From positions 1-64,000 of the forward strand of contig NZ_MZMV01000008.1 of the NCBI RefSeq assembly GCF_002210435.1: a stretch of DNA of 64,000 bases, in the 5' to 3' direction. Below the pieces are notes generated by a model. That model saw nothing but the letters and a program-made list of their open reading frames with translations, ran no database searches and was not told the DNA's origin. Positions within the stretch are counted from its first letter, which is position 1; each line of letters starts with the position of its first letter. The translations under genes were made by a program, and so were the position numbers. Positions 31,728 to 40,461 of this stretch are shown piece by piece. The DNA is from Micromonospora wenchangensis (lineage in GTDB: Bacteria > Actinomycetota > Actinomycetes > Mycobacteriales > Micromonosporaceae).

Positions 31728-32675
31728 GTGACGACGCGTGTGGCCGCCATCGACTGCGGGACCAACTCCATCCGCCTGCTGGTCGCCGACCTGCCCGACC
31801 CGTCGGCCGGGCCGCAGGCCCCACTGGTCGACCTGGCCCGCCGGATGGAGATCGTCCGGCTCGGTCAGGGCGTCGACCGGACCGGCCGGCTGGCCCCCGA
31901 GGCGATCGAACGGACCCGGGTGGCGCTGGCCGGGTACGCCGCCGAGATCGACGAGCTGGGCGTCGACCGGGTGCGGATGTGCGCCACCTCGGCGTCCCGG
32001 GACGCCAGCAACGCGGCCGACTTCCGGGCCATGGTGGAGCGGACCCTCGGGGTCGCGCCCGAGGTGGTCAGCGGCGACGAGGAGGCCCGGCTGTCGTTCA
32101 CCGGCGCGGTGCGGGGGCTGCCCGCCGACGCGGAGCCGCCGTACCTGGTGGTCGACATCGGCGGTGGCTCGACCGAGTTCGTGGTGGGCACCCGCGACGG
32201 CGGGGTGCAGGCGGCGATCTCGGTGGACATCGGCTGTGTCCGGATGACCGAACGGCACCTGCACGGCGACCCGCCGACCGCCGACGAGGTCGCCGCCGCG
32301 CAGGCCGACATCGCCGCCGCCGTCGACCGGGCGCTCGCCGCCGTCCCCGGCCGGGAGGCCGCCACGCTGGTCGGGCTCGCCGGTTCGGTCACCACCGTCG
32401 TCGCCATCGCCCAGGACCTGAAGGAGTACGACCCCGAGCGCATCCACCACGCCCGGGTGCCGTACGAGCGGGTGGCCGGGGTGACCGCCGACCTGCTGGG
32501 CCGGACCGCCGCGCAGCGGTTGGCGATCCCGGTGATGCACCCGGGGCGGGCGGACGTGATCGGGGCGGGCGCGCTGGTGCTCAAGGTGATCATGGAGCGG
32601 GCAGGGATGTCCTCGGTGGTCGCCTCCGAACACGACATCCTCGACGGCATCGCCTGGAGCCAGCAACCCGTCTGA
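31728..32675 (+). CDS. ppx: Ppx/GppA exopolyphosphatase family protein
   Basis: Short (315 residue) Ppx/GppA phosphatase of the two-domain actinobacterial type; it hydrolyses polyphosphate or pppGpp. ASKHA-fold motifs are evident: AAIDCGTNSIRLLVAD near the start, the phosphate-binding SGDEEARLSF, VVDIGGGSTEFV and GLAGSVTTVVA. The C-terminal HD-like extension of E. coli Ppx is absent, normal for this group. GTG 31728 follows TAGGGT (31715-31720) by seven bases, so the transcript is probably leaderless and separate from the gene upstream. It is the last gene of the eno block. Confidence 0.9.
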   Translation: MTTRVAAIDCGTNSIRLLVADLPDPSAGPQAPLVDLARRMEIVRLGQGVDRTGRLAPEAIERTRVALAGYAAEIDELGVDRVRMCATSASRDASNAADFRAMVERTLGVAPEVVSGDEEARLSFTGAVRGLPADAEPPYLVVDIGGGSTEFVVGTRDGGVQAAISVDIGCVRMTERHLHGDPPTADEVAAAQADIAAAVDRALAAVPGREAATLVGLAGSVTTVVAIAQDLKEYDPERIHHARVPYERVAGVTADLLGRTAAQRLAIPVMHPGRADVIGAGALVLKVIMERAGMSSVVASEHDILDGIAWSQQPV

Positions 32676-32732
32676 CGGCTGACCAACACCCCCCCTCCGG
32701 CTCTCCCGCCGCCCTCGCCCGCTCGACACCGA

Positions 32733-32800
32733 GCCCCGTGATCAAGAAGTTTGCGTCAAGAGCCCCGTCGGGGATGACGCCAACCTCTTGATCGCGGGGC
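32733..32800. repeat. Palindromic repeat, GATCAAGAGGTT family, copy 2
   Basis: Inner arms 32740-32758 and 32775-32793 follow the consensus GATCAAGAGGTTNGCGTCA and its reverse complement; pairing extends outward through GCCCCG (32733-32738) and CGGGGC (32795-32800), giving arms of about 26 bases. Confidence 0.88.
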
Positions 32801-32810
32801 AACGGCGTGG

Positions 32811-32866
32811 TGATCAAGAGGTTGGCGTCGAAGATCCGGGCGGGGATGACTCGAAACTCTTGATCA
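32811..32866. repeat. Palindromic repeat, GATCAAGAGGTT family, copy 3
   Basis: Second tandem member directly after copy 2. The outer 12 bp (GGTGATCAAGAG with CTCTTGATCACC) pair perfectly; the inner part of the right arm has drifted. Confidence 0.85.
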
Positions 32867-32956
32867 CCGAGGCGGGGGCCTGGGCGAGGTGGGGGTGGGA
32901 CGCGGGCGGCATTGAGCGGCGGGGTGAGGCGGGAGTCCGAGCCTGGTATCGCGCTG

Positions 32957-32986
32957 TTGACGGTAGTGCGCAGTGCGCAGTAGTGT
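32957..32986 (+). promoter_or_regulatory. PadR promoter with overlapping repeats
   Basis: TTGACG (32957-32962) and TAGTGT (32981-32986) are separated by 18 bases and lie seven bases before the GTG start, a sigma-70-type leaderless promoter. Between them is a doubled GTGCGCA motif that could be the PadR autoregulatory site. Confidence 0.6.
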
Positions 32987-32993
32987 GTGATGC

Positions 32994-33326
32994 GTGGACA
33001 CCACACAACTGCTCAAGGGTGTGCTCGACCTGGCCGTGCTCGCCGTGCTGCGGGATTCCGACGGCTACGGCTACGACATCCTGCGCCGGCTGCGCGAGGC
33101 CGGCCTGGAGGAGGTCGGCGACGCCTCGGTCTACGGCACCCTGCGTCGGCTCTTCGCCGCCGGCCTGCTCACCACGTACGTCGTGCCGAGCGAGGCCGGC
33201 CCGCACCGCAAGTACTACGCGCTCAACGCCGCCGGCCGTGACCAGCTCACCCGCTCCGGCAAGACCTGGCGCGCGTTCGCCACGACGATGGACCAGCTGC
33301 TCGACGATCGGGGGATGGCGGCATGA
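32994..33326 (+). CDS. PadR family transcriptional regulator
   Basis: Short PadR-type repressor, 110 residues, with a winged helix (about 5-80: LLKGVLDLAVLAVLRDSDGYGYDIL, ASVYGTLRRLFAAGLL) and a short C-terminal dimerisation helix. Start is GTG 32994, positioned directly downstream of a good promoter. Its stop overlaps the start of the next gene by four bases (ATGA). PadR-HAAS pairs are common in Gram-positive bacteria, the repressor controlling the membrane protein; the same is likely here. Confidence 0.9.
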   Translation: MDTTQLLKGVLDLAVLAVLRDSDGYGYDILRRLREAGLEEVGDASVYGTLRRLFAAGLLTTYVVPSEAGPHRKYYALNAAGRDQLTRSGKTWRAFATTMDQLLDDRGMAA

Positions 33327-34396
33327 CCGTCACTGGGCAGGAGATAACGGACTACGTCGAGCGGGTGCGGGCGGCGCTTGCCGACCTGCCGCCGCAGACC
33401 CGCGAGGAGCTGACCGAGGACCTACCCGAACACCTCGCCGAGGTCGCCGCCGAGGCCGACGGTTCGCTGGTCGACCGGCTCGGCACCCCCGAGGCGTACG
33501 CGGCGGAGCTGCGCGCCGCCGCCGGGGCGGGTGACCCGGCGGCCGGCCGGCGGGCCCTGGAACGGCGGATCGCCTCCGTGTTGGGGCGGGCCCGCGCCCG
33601 GATCGACCGGCTCGACGCCAGGTTCGGCCCGGTGTTCGGCCACGCCACGGCTGGGGAGTTCCTGCGGCTGCTGCGCCCGGCGTGGTGGGTTGCCCGCGCC
33701 TACCTGGCCGCGATGCTGCTGACCGCGCTCAGCACCGACGGGCCGCTCGGCCTGCTGCCCCGGCTCGACGGCCACGCGTTCGTCGGCCTGCTGATGTTCG
33801 TCGGCCTGCTGTACGGCTCCGTCTGGTTGGGGCGACGCACCCACGAGTTGCGGTCCTGGCGACGCTGGGCGTTGCACGCCAGTTCGGCGGTGCTGGCGCT
33901 GTTCGCGATCGGCGCGGTGGCGGACGTGGACGACCACGCCCGTTCCGGCTACGACTACGGCTACGAGTCGACCTCGGTGGACAACCCGTACAACGAGGTG
34001 CAGGACGTCTACGTCTACGACAGCGAGGGGCGGCTGGTGGAGAACGCCCGGCTCTTCGACCAGAACGGCACCCCGATCCGGCTGGGCTGGCCGGCGTGCG
34101 ACGATCCCGCCCTGCCCGACGTCAACCCGGTGCAGCGCGGCTACCCGTACTGCCCGCAGCAGGCGCCGTTCCGGCCGCGCCCGCCGGCCGTCGCCCCGCT
34201 GCCGCCCGGGTCCGGCGTCGGCCCCGACGGGTCCCCGTCGCCGACCGTGCCGGGTGCGGTACCGACCGCCACCGTGCCGGGTGCGGTGCCGACGGCCACC
34301 ACCCCGGGCACGCCCGTTCCCACCGTATCGGTGCCGGCCGCGTCGCCCTCGGTGTCCGGGCCGGCGGGGGCACCCCTGCCCACCGCCACCGGTTGA
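33323..34396 (+). CDS. HAAS-domain (DUF1700-like) membrane protein
   Basis: Membrane protein of 357 residues coupled to PadR. The N-terminus (about 5-75) is a HAAS signalling domain (YVERVRAALADLPPQTREELTEDL). Three hydrophobic segments follow (about 113-200), then an extracytoplasmic region with many Tyr and Asp residues and a proline-rich C-terminal tail. The tail contains two copies of TVPGAVPTA encoded by an exact-period 27-bp tandem repeat (34244-34297). HAAS proteins are thought to pass envelope signals to their PadR partner; the signal is unknown here. Confidence 0.8.
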   Translation: MTVTGQEITDYVERVRAALADLPPQTREELTEDLPEHLAEVAAEADGSLVDRLGTPEAYAAELRAAAGAGDPAAGRRALERRIASVLGRARARIDRLDARFGPVFGHATAGEFLRLLRPAWWVARAYLAAMLLTALSTDGPLGLLPRLDGHAFVGLLMFVGLLYGSVWLGRRTHELRSWRRWALHASSAVLALFAIGAVADVDDHARSGYDYGYESTSVDNPYNEVQDVYVYDSEGRLVENARLFDQNGTPIRLGWPACDDPALPDVNPVQRGYPYCPQQAPFRPRPPAVAPLPPGSGVGPDGSPSPTVPGAVPTATVPGAVPTATTPGTPVPTVSVPAASPSVSGPAGAPLPTATG

Positions 34397-34504
34397 CCTG
34401 TCGTTCCTGGGAAATGGCTGAACGGACGATGGGAACGGGGCAGCACGCGCTGATCTTCGTCGCTACGTTGTCGTCTGCTCATTCACCCCTCGGAAGGAAA
34501 TTCA

Positions 34505-34996
34505 GTGTCAGAGCAGGTCGCATCGTCCCCCGCGCCGCAGGCCGAGCAGGTGGCCCAGCCCGAACCGGTGACCCCGGCCACCGCCGCGCAGCCGGAGGAG
34601 CCGAAGGGTGGCGGCGCGAAGAAGGCGCTCGGCATCGTCGGCGCGATCGTCGCCTTCCTGGTGATCGCGGCGCTGAAGTTCGGCGTCGCCAGCGCCATCG
34701 GCAACCTCCTCAACCCCGACGAGACGGCCGAGGCGAAGGCCGGCGACTGCATCGCCGAGCTGCCGGAGGTGACCGGTACGCAGGAGAAGTCGGTAAGTGA
34801 CGCCAAGGTGGTCAAGTGCACCTCGACCGAGGCCGTCTACAACGTGGTCGGCCGGGTGGAGGAGCAGACCGAGGCACAGGCCAAGACCGGCAAGGCGTGC
34901 GAGCAGTACATCAAGGAGGGTGAGGACGGCTACGTCTTCTACAACATCGCCCCGGGCGGCAAGGGCTACCTGCTCTGCCTGACCAAGAAGGCCTGA
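34505..34996 (+). CDS. LppU/SCO3897-like membrane-anchored protein
   Basis: Bitopic protein of 163 residues. A Pro/Ala-rich cytoplasmic tail (1-40) precedes one membrane helix (about 43-65) and an extracytoplasmic domain with four cysteines in the LppU/SCO3897 pattern (GDCIAELPEV, VVKCTS, KACEQY, LLCLTKKA). GTG 34505 has GGAAGGA 6 bases upstream. The stop codon lies in a 14-bp tandem repeat, so copy-number change would alter the C-terminus. Function unknown. Confidence 0.75.
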   Translation: MSEQVASSPAPQAEQVAQPEPVTPATAAQPEEPKGGGAKKALGIVGAIVAFLVIAALKFGVASAIGNLLNPDETAEAKAGDCIAELPEVTGTQEKSVSDAKVVKCTSTEAVYNVVGRVEEQTEAQAKTGKACEQYIKEGEDGYVFYNIAPGGKGYLLCLTKKA

Positions 34997-35021
34997 CCAA
35001 GAAGGCCTGACCGGCAGGGCC
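34980..35021. repeat. Three tandem 14-bp repeats spanning a stop codon
   Basis: Units at 34980-34993, 34994-35007 (identical, TGACCAAGAAGGCC) and 35008-35021 (diverged). The stop codon of the LppU-like gene is the first three bases of the second unit. Confidence 0.85.
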
Positions 35022-35043
35022 TGACGGCCCGGTACGACGATCC

Positions 35044-35080
35044 GCCGACGGCGGCGCGGGAATCCCGCGCCGCCGTCGGC
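35044..35080. terminator. Strong intrinsic hairpin
   Basis: An 18-bp perfect inverted repeat with a single central base (35044-35061 with 35063-35080) downstream of the LppU-like gene; a very stable terminator. Confidence 0.85.
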
Positions 35081-35225
35081 GTGTTGCACGCCACCAGCCG
35101 ATGAACGGGAGGTATATGCCACTGTTCCGGCATCTTCCCGGCACGCGTACGGCGTGGCAGGCTACCGACACGTAGGAACGCCCTGCGACCAGCCAACGAT
35201 GACTGACCGACAGGAGGACGGGCCG

Positions 35226-35912
35226 ATGGGCGAGATGGTGCGTTACCGCCGCGACGCGGGGACCGGCGAAGGGTATCTCGCGATACCGTCCAGCGGCACG
35301 GCCAGCCCGGCGGTCATCGTCATCCAGGACTGGTGGGGCCTCGTCCCGCACATCCGTTCGGTGGTGGACCGGTTCGCCGACGCCGGCTTCGTCGCGCTGG
35401 CCCCCGACTTCCGGCACGGCCAGCCCGCCAGCAAGCCCAGCGAGCCCCGGCAGATGCTCAACAGCGCCCAGATGGACGAGGCGGCGGCCGACATCGCCGT
35501 GGCGGCGGAATACCTCGCCGGCCGGGTCGAGGTGACCGGCAAGGTGGGGTGCGCCGGCTTCTGCGCCGGGGCCAGCCTGGCATTGTGGGCGGCCACCCGG
35601 GCCGAGCGGATCGTCGCCACCGCGGCCTTCTACCCCCGGCTGCCGTGGGACGGGATGCCCACCGAGTGGGCCGACTACGCGGGCAAGGCGGCGGTCGTGC
35701 ACTGCTCCGAGGCCGACGGCCTGTCCGCCGCCGACGGCGTACAGACCGTCCGCCGGGCCGTCGAGAACGCCGGGGGCACCTGCCAGACGTACGACTACCC
35801 GGGCACCGCGCACGCGTTCTTCAACGAGGACCGGCCGGAGAACTTCGACCAGCGGGCGGCCGCCACCGCGTGGGCCCGTACCCTCGAACTCTTCCGGGCC
35901 AAGCTTGGCTGA
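35226..35912 (+). CDS. Dienelactone hydrolase family protein
   Basis: Alpha/beta hydrolase of the dienelactone hydrolase family, 228 residues. The nucleophile is cysteine C113 in GFCAGAS, as in true dienelactone hydrolases, with an acid in SEADGL and the histidine in GTAHAFFNE. No signal peptide. ATG 35226 has GGAGG 8 bases upstream (35213-35217), which decides the start against the longer frame from 35154. The natural substrate may be a small lactone or ester; no aromatic-degradation genes are adjacent. Confidence 0.88.
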   Translation: MGEMVRYRRDAGTGEGYLAIPSSGTASPAVIVIQDWWGLVPHIRSVVDRFADAGFVALAPDFRHGQPASKPSEPRQMLNSAQMDEAAADIAVAAEYLAGRVEVTGKVGCAGFCAGASLALWAATRAERIVATAAFYPRLPWDGMPTEWADYAGKAAVVHCSEADGLSAADGVQTVRRAVENAGGTCQTYDYPGTAHAFFNEDRPENFDQRAAATAWARTLELFRAKLG

Positions 35913-36705
35913 GTCCCGTACCCCCGCGGAGGTGGTCGCCCGCGCCGCGCGGGCGACCGGCCTGGCCGACCTCGACGCGGCGGTCAGCGACTGTTTCGCC
36001 TGCCCCCGCCTGGTCGACTGGCGGGAGCAGGTCGCCCGGACGAAGCGGGCCGCGTTCCGCGACCAGGACTACTGGGGCCGCCCGGTGCCCGGCTTCGGCG
36101 CCCCGGACAACCGCACCGGGCGCGGCGGGGCGGGCCCGCCGGCCACCCCACCCGGCCCGGTGTCCGAACCCCGGATCGGCATCCTCGGCCTGGCCCCGGC
36201 CGCGCACGGCGGCAACCGGACCGGCCGGGTCTTCACCGGCGACCGCTCCGGCGACGTGCTCTTCGCCGCCCTGCACCGCGCCGGGCTGGCCAACCAGCCG
36301 ACCAGCGTCGCCGCCGACGACGGCCTCGCCCTCACCGGTGTGCGGATCTTCGCCGCCGTGCGCTGCGCGCCGCCGGACAACAAGCCCACCCCGGCCGAAC
36401 GGGACACCTGCGCCCCCTGGGTGCACCGGGAGGTGGCGCTGATCCGACCCACCCTGCGGGTGGTCGTCGCGCTGGGTGCGTTCGCCTGGGCGGCGTGGTG
36501 GCCGGTGCTACGCCAGGTGTACGGCGTCCGGCCGCCCAGCCCGCGACCGGTCTTCGGCCATGGGGCACACTGGTCCGGGTCGGCCGTTCCCGATCTGCTC
36601 GGTTGCTACCACGTCAGCCAGCAGAACACCTTCACCGGGCGGTTGACCACACAGATGCTGGACGATGTGTTCGCCCGGGCGAAACAGCTCGCGGGGGTGG
36701 ACTGA
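35905..36705 (+). CDS. Uracil-DNA glycosylase, family 5 (UDGb)
   Basis: DNA-repair glycosylase of the Fe-S UDGb (family 5) type, 266 residues; it removes uracil and other deaminated bases. Motif 1 [19 protein letters not shown], with no catalytic Asp/Asn at the usual place, and motif [16 protein letters not shown] are diagnostic. Four cysteines (C30 and C33 in CFAC, then RCAPP and DTCAPW) would hold the cluster. The apparent start is TTG 35905, overlapping the hydrolase stop codon by eight bases; no stronger start is near. Confidence 0.9.
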   Translation: MAESRTPAEVVARAARATGLADLDAAVSDCFACPRLVDWREQVARTKRAAFRDQDYWGRPVPGFGAPDNRTGRGGAGPPATPPGPVSEPRIGILGLAPAAHGGNRTGRVFTGDRSGDVLFAALHRAGLANQPTSVAADDGLALTGVRIFAAVRCAPPDNKPTPAERDTCAPWVHREVALIRPTLRVVVALGAFAWAAWWPVLRQVYGVRPPSPRPVFGHGAHWSGSAVPDLLGCYHVSQQNTFTGRLTTQMLDDVFARAKQLAGVD

Positions 36706-36724
36706 GCAGCGTGGGACGGTGGCG

Positions 36725-37462
36725 ATGGACCTCGGCGTACTGCGCAGATGGTGGCCCGTCGCCCTGGTGACGCTGCTGCTGCTGGCCGCCGCGCTCGCCG
36801 CCGGGCACTCGTCGATCGGGGCCAGCCGCATCCCGCCGGCCGCCGACAACATCCCCTACGTACCGGACTACCCCTCCGCCGAGCCGGCCCGGTCGATCCC
36901 GGTCGAGCCGCGTACCGAGGCCGCGCAGACCCGGCCGAGCGTCCCGCAGTGGATCGCCACGGCGGCGATCGGGCTGCTCGCCACGGCGATCCTGGCCGCC
37001 CTGGGCTACCTGGCCTTCACCCTGCTGCGCGGCGCGCTGCGGCGGACCACCCGGGCGGTGCCGGTGGCGCGGGCCCGGCGTACCGCCGAGGGCACCGCGC
37101 GGGAGGTGGTGGCCGCGCTCGACGCCGGCCTGGAGGAGCTGGACGACGCCGACACCGATCCGCGTACCGCCGTCATCGCCTGCTGGGTGCGGCTGGAGGA
37201 GGCCGCCACCGAGGCCGGCGTGCCGAGGCTCACCGGGGACACCCCGACCGACCTGGTGACCCGGCTGCTGCGCGGCGACCCGGCGGCCGGGGTGCCCGCC
37301 ATCGCCAGCGCCGACGTGTTGGACGGCTTCGCCCACGTCTACCGCGAGGCCCGCTACGCCACCCGGGCCGTCGACGCCCGGATGCGCGACCAGGCACGGG
37401 AGGCGCTGCGCCGGCTGCGCGGTGAACTCACCGCCCTGGCCGACCCGCAGGTGCCGGCGTGA
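36725..37462 (+). CDS. DUF4129 domain membrane protein
   Basis: Membrane protein of 245 residues with two helices (about 10-28 and 78-103) and a C-terminal DUF4129 domain (about 125-240, with VIACWVRLEEAA and DTPTDLVTRLL). DUF4129 proteins are regularly found with MoxR and DUF58 proteins, as here, and related domains occur in transglutaminase-type envelope proteins. ATG 36725 is chosen; GTG 36719 two codons upstream is possible. It is the first gene of a five-gene operon. Confidence 0.82.
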   Translation: MDLGVLRRWWPVALVTLLLLAAALAAGHSSIGASRIPPAADNIPYVPDYPSAEPARSIPVEPRTEAAQTRPSVPQWIATAAIGLLATAILAALGYLAFTLLRGALRRTTRAVPVARARRTAEGTAREVVAALDAGLEELDDADTDPRTAVIACWVRLEEAATEAGVPRLTGDTPTDLVTRLLRGDPAAGVPAIASADVLDGFAHVYREARYATRAVDARMRDQAREALRRLRGELTALADPQVPA

Positions 37463-37496
37463 GCGCCCACCGCACCGCACCGGGGGAGGTGTCGGG

Positions 37497-38084
37497 GTGA
37501 GCGAGTCGACCGGCCTGGACGACCTGTTCTCCTTCGAGGAGGAACCGCCGCCCCGCACCGGCCGGGCCCGGGGCGGGCGCGCCCGGCTCGCGTTCCGGCT
37601 GCTGCTGACCGCCGCCGGGGTGACCGCCGTGGTCGTGGTCGGGCTGCGCGCGGTCGGCCTGCAACTGTCGCTCGGGATCGTGGTGGCGGGGGTGCTGGCG
37701 GTGCTCGCCGTCCGCCGGGTCACCGCCGCGCTGGCCCCGCCGCCCCCGCCCCGGGGCGGTGCCCGCGCCCCCGCCGGTGAGGAGCCGGGCACCTACAACT
37801 GGGCGGCCCGGGACGCGCTGCGGGCCGCCATCAACGGCTGGGAACGCCCGCTGGACTGGTCCTCGGGCAACCCGGAGCGGTTCACCGACCGCATCCTGCC
37901 CCGCCTCGGCGAGCTGGCCGACGAGCGGCTGCGCCAACGCCACGGCCTGACCCGGGAATCCGACCCGACCCGGGCGCGGGCCCTGCTCGGGGAGCCGCTG
38001 TGGAGTTTCCTCGGCACCCCCTCCCGCCGTCCCCCGTCGCCGCGCGACCTCGCGGCGATCGTCGCCGAACTGGAGAAGATCTGA
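37497..38084 (+). CDS. Membrane protein in MoxR operon
   Basis: Protein of 195 residues with two adjacent membrane helices (about 37-80) and a soluble C-terminus (about 100-195, WAARDALRAAINGWERPL) that is conserved in actinobacterial MoxR operons but has no known function. GTG 37497 follows the purine-rich GGGGGAGG by 7 bases. The stop codon overlaps the MoxR start in TGATG. Confidence 0.75.
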   Translation: MSESTGLDDLFSFEEEPPPRTGRARGGRARLAFRLLLTAAGVTAVVVVGLRAVGLQLSLGIVVAGVLAVLAVRRVTAALAPPPPPRGGARAPAGEEPGTYNWAARDALRAAINGWERPLDWSSGNPERFTDRILPRLGELADERLRQRHGLTRESDPTRARALLGEPLWSFLGTPSRRPPSPRDLAAIVAELEKI

Positions 38085-39091
38085 TGAACGACGTGGACCG
38101 CAGCATTCCCGCCACGGAGGTCGGCCACCTGGCGCGGGCGGTGCTGGACGCGGTCGGCACGGTCGTGGTCGGCAAGCGGGAGGCTCTGGAACTGGTGCTC
38201 GCCGGCATCCTGGCCGGCGGGCACGTGCTGCTGGAGGACCTGCCGGGGCTGGGCAAGACGCTGACCGCGCGTTCCTTCGCCCAGGCCCTCGGGCTGGACT
38301 TCCGCCGGCTCCAGTTCACCCCCGACCTGCTGCCCGCCGACGTCACCGGCTCGTTCCTCTACGACCAGCGCAGCGGCGACTTCTCCTTCCGGGCCGGCCC
38401 GCTGTTCACCAACCTGCTGCTCGCCGACGAGATCAACCGGACGCCGCCGAAGACCCAGTCGGCGCTGCTGGAGGCGATGCAGGAGAAGCAGGTCTCCGTC
38501 GAGGGCGTCACCTACCGGCTCGACGAGCCGTTCCACGTCCTGGCCACCGCCAACCCGATCGAGTACGAGGGGACGTACCCGCTGCCCGAGGCGCAGCTCG
38601 ACCGGTTCCTGCTGCGGGTGTCGTTCGGCTACCCGCAGCGCGACGAGGAGTGGGAGGTGCTGCGCCGCCGGATGGACCGCCGCCGCGAGGAGGCGCAGAT
38701 CGAGCCGGTGGTCGACGCCGGCACCCTGCGGGCCATGCAGGCCGCGCTGGAGGACGTGGTGGTGGAGGACTCCGTCGGCAAGTACATCGTGGACCTGACC
38801 GCGGCCACCCGGGAACACCCGTCGGTGCTGGTCGGGGCGTCCCCCCGGGGTGCGCTGGCGCTGCTGCTGCTGGCCCGGGTCCGGGCCGTCTTCGCCGGCC
38901 GTGACTACGTGGTGCCGGAGGACGTCAAGGAGGTGGCGGCCCCCGCGTTGGCGCACCGGATCACGCTGCGCCCGGAGATGTGGCTGCGCCGGGTCGACCC
39001 GTCGTTCGTGGTCGGTGAGGTGCTGGAGCAGACCCCGGCCCCGGCCAGTGGCGCGCTGCCCAGTTACGCGGCCGGCCGGGCCGGGCGCTGA
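38084..39091 (+). CDS. MoxR family AAA+ ATPase
   Basis: MoxR-type AAA ATPase of 335 residues, a chaperone-like ATPase that assists assembly of partner complexes (the DUF58/VWA proteins). Walker A is EDLPGLGKTLTAR (about 47-59), Walker B LLLADEINR, sensor 1 ATANPIEYEGTYPLPEAQLDRF; the lid domain follows. ATG 38084 overlaps the previous stop by one base, and DUF58 begins 5 bases after its end, so the operon is tightly coupled. Confidence 0.93.
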   Translation: MNDVDRSIPATEVGHLARAVLDAVGTVVVGKREALELVLAGILAGGHVLLEDLPGLGKTLTARSFAQALGLDFRRLQFTPDLLPADVTGSFLYDQRSGDFSFRAGPLFTNLLLADEINRTPPKTQSALLEAMQEKQVSVEGVTYRLDEPFHVLATANPIEYEGTYPLPEAQLDRFLLRVSFGYPQRDEEWEVLRRRMDRRREEAQIEPVVDAGTLRAMQAALEDVVVEDSVGKYIVDLTAATREHPSVLVGASPRGALALLLLARVRAVFAGRDYVVPEDVKEVAAPALAHRITLRPEMWLRRVDPSFVVGEVLEQTPAPASGALPSYAAGRAGR

Positions 39092-39096
39092 TCGTC

Positions 39097-40461
39097 GTGC
39101 CTGACCGTCAGGAGCCGACGGCGGGCTGGTCGCCCACCTGGGCGCTCGGCCGGGCGGTGCTGCTCACCGGGCTGCTGCTGATCGCCGCGGTGCTGCTCGG
39201 CCGGGTCGACCTGGTCGTGCTGGCCACCCCGTTCGCGCTCGGCACCGCCTACGCCCTGCGCCGCCGGCCCACCGCCGCCCCGCAGTTGGAGATCACCGCC
39301 GGGGACGCCCAGCTGGTCGAGGGGGGCGACCTGGCCGGCGCGGTGGTGGTGGGCAACCCGGACACGGTGCCGTACGACGTGGTGGTGGTCCGGACCCGGA
39401 TCTCGCCGTGGCTGTCGGTCCGCCGGGCCGGCTTCGGCGGCATCGGGCTGGACGTCAGCCGGGCCGGCGGGGCCGACCGCCCGTTCGTCACCGCGCTGTC
39501 CCGGGGCACCGCCGTCGACCTGGAGCTGACCGGCACCGCGCTGCGGTGGGGGCGGCACCCGATCGGGCCGGCGGGTGCCCGCGCCGCCGCCGCCGACGGG
39601 CTGCTGGTCTCCCGGGCGGTGCTCACCGAACCGGTGCGGATGCGGGTGTACCCGAAGACCGAACCGTTCGAGGCGGTGGAGGCGATGCCCCGGGCCGCCG
39701 GGCTGGTCGGCGCGCACCACTCGCGGCGGCCGGGGGAGGGCGGCGAACTGGCCGGGGTACGCGTCTTCGGGCCGGGGGACCGGCTGCGCCGCATCGACTG
39801 GCGGGTGTCGCTGCGGACCCGGCAGTTGCACGTGGCGTCGACCCTGTCCGACCGGGACGCCGAGGTGGTCGTCCTGCTCGACGTGCTGGCCGAGGCGGGG
39901 CGTTCCGGCGGGGTGGCCGGGGCGGCGTCCGTGTTGGACACCACGGTCCGGGCCGCCGCCGCGATCGCCGAGCACTACCTGCACCGGGGCGACCGGGTGG
40001 CCCTGCTGGAGTACGGTCCGGCGGCCCGTCGGCTGCGTCCCGCCACCGGCCGCCGGCAGTACCTGACCGTCCTGGAGTGGCTGCTCGACGTGCACGCCGA
40101 GTCCTCCCCGCACGAGCCGTACGACCAGGTCTTCGGCCCGCAGGTGCTCTCCGCCGACGCGCTGGTGGTGGTGCTCACCCCGCTGCTCGACGAGCGGTCC
40201 GCGCAGATGCTGGCCCGGCTGGCCCGGGGCGGCCGGTTCGTGGTGGCGGTGGACACCCTGCCGACCGACCTCGCCCCGCCCGGTGACCGGGGCTGGGCGC
40301 CGGTGGCGTACCGGCTGTGGCGGCTGGACCGGGACACGATGATCACGCAACTTCGGGAGCACGGCGTGCCGGTGGTGGGGTGGGCGGGCGCGGGCAGCCT
40401 GGACCAGGTGCTGCGGGACGTCGCCCGGCTGGCGACCGCACCCCGGGTGGGTGGCCGGTGA
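39097..40461 (+). CDS. DUF58 domain protein
   Basis: DUF58 protein of 454 residues, the usual partner of MoxR. Two membrane helices (about 17-52) precede a beta-sandwich region and the DUF58 core, with the hallmark GGELAGVRVFGPGDRLRRID (about residues 211-230) followed by a VWA-like domain with VVVLLDVLAE. A role in envelope stress or cell-wall assembly is a family-level inference. Its stop codon overlaps the next gene by four bases (GTGA). Confidence 0.9.
   Translation: MPDRQEPTAGWSPTWALGRAVLLTGLLLIAAVLLGRVDLVVLATPFALGTAYALRRRPTAAPQLEITAGDAQLVEGGDLAGAVVVGNPDTVPYDVVVVRTRISPWLSVRRAGFGGIGLDVSRAGGADRPFVTALSRGTAVDLELTGTALRWGRHPIGPAGARAAAADGLLVSRAVLTEPVRMRVYPKTEPFEAVEAMPRAAGLVGAHHSRRPGEGGELAGVRVFGPGDRLRRIDWRVSLRTRQLHVASTLSDRDAEVVVLLDVLAEAGRSGGVAGAASVLDTTVRAAAAIAEHYLHRGDRVALLEYGPAARRLRPATGRRQYLTVLEWLLDVHAESSPHEPYDQVFGPQVLSADALVVVLTPLLDERSAQMLARLARGGRFVVAVDTLPTDLAPPGDRGWAPVAYRLWRLDRDTMITQLREHGVPVVGWAGAGSLDQVLRDVARLATAPRVGGR

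Larger units (their letters stand above)
32676..32993. other. Intergenic region with palindromic repeats and PadR promoter
   Basis: No coding frame of interest. The region holds two adjacent palindromic repeats (32733-32800 and 32811-32866), a low-complexity G-rich stretch (32868-32930) and the PadR promoter (from about 32957). Confidence 0.7.

Noticed and set aside
32733..32866. Tandem palindromes as a CRISPR array
   Set aside because: Only two units with internally symmetrical arms, no uniform spacers and no cas genes.
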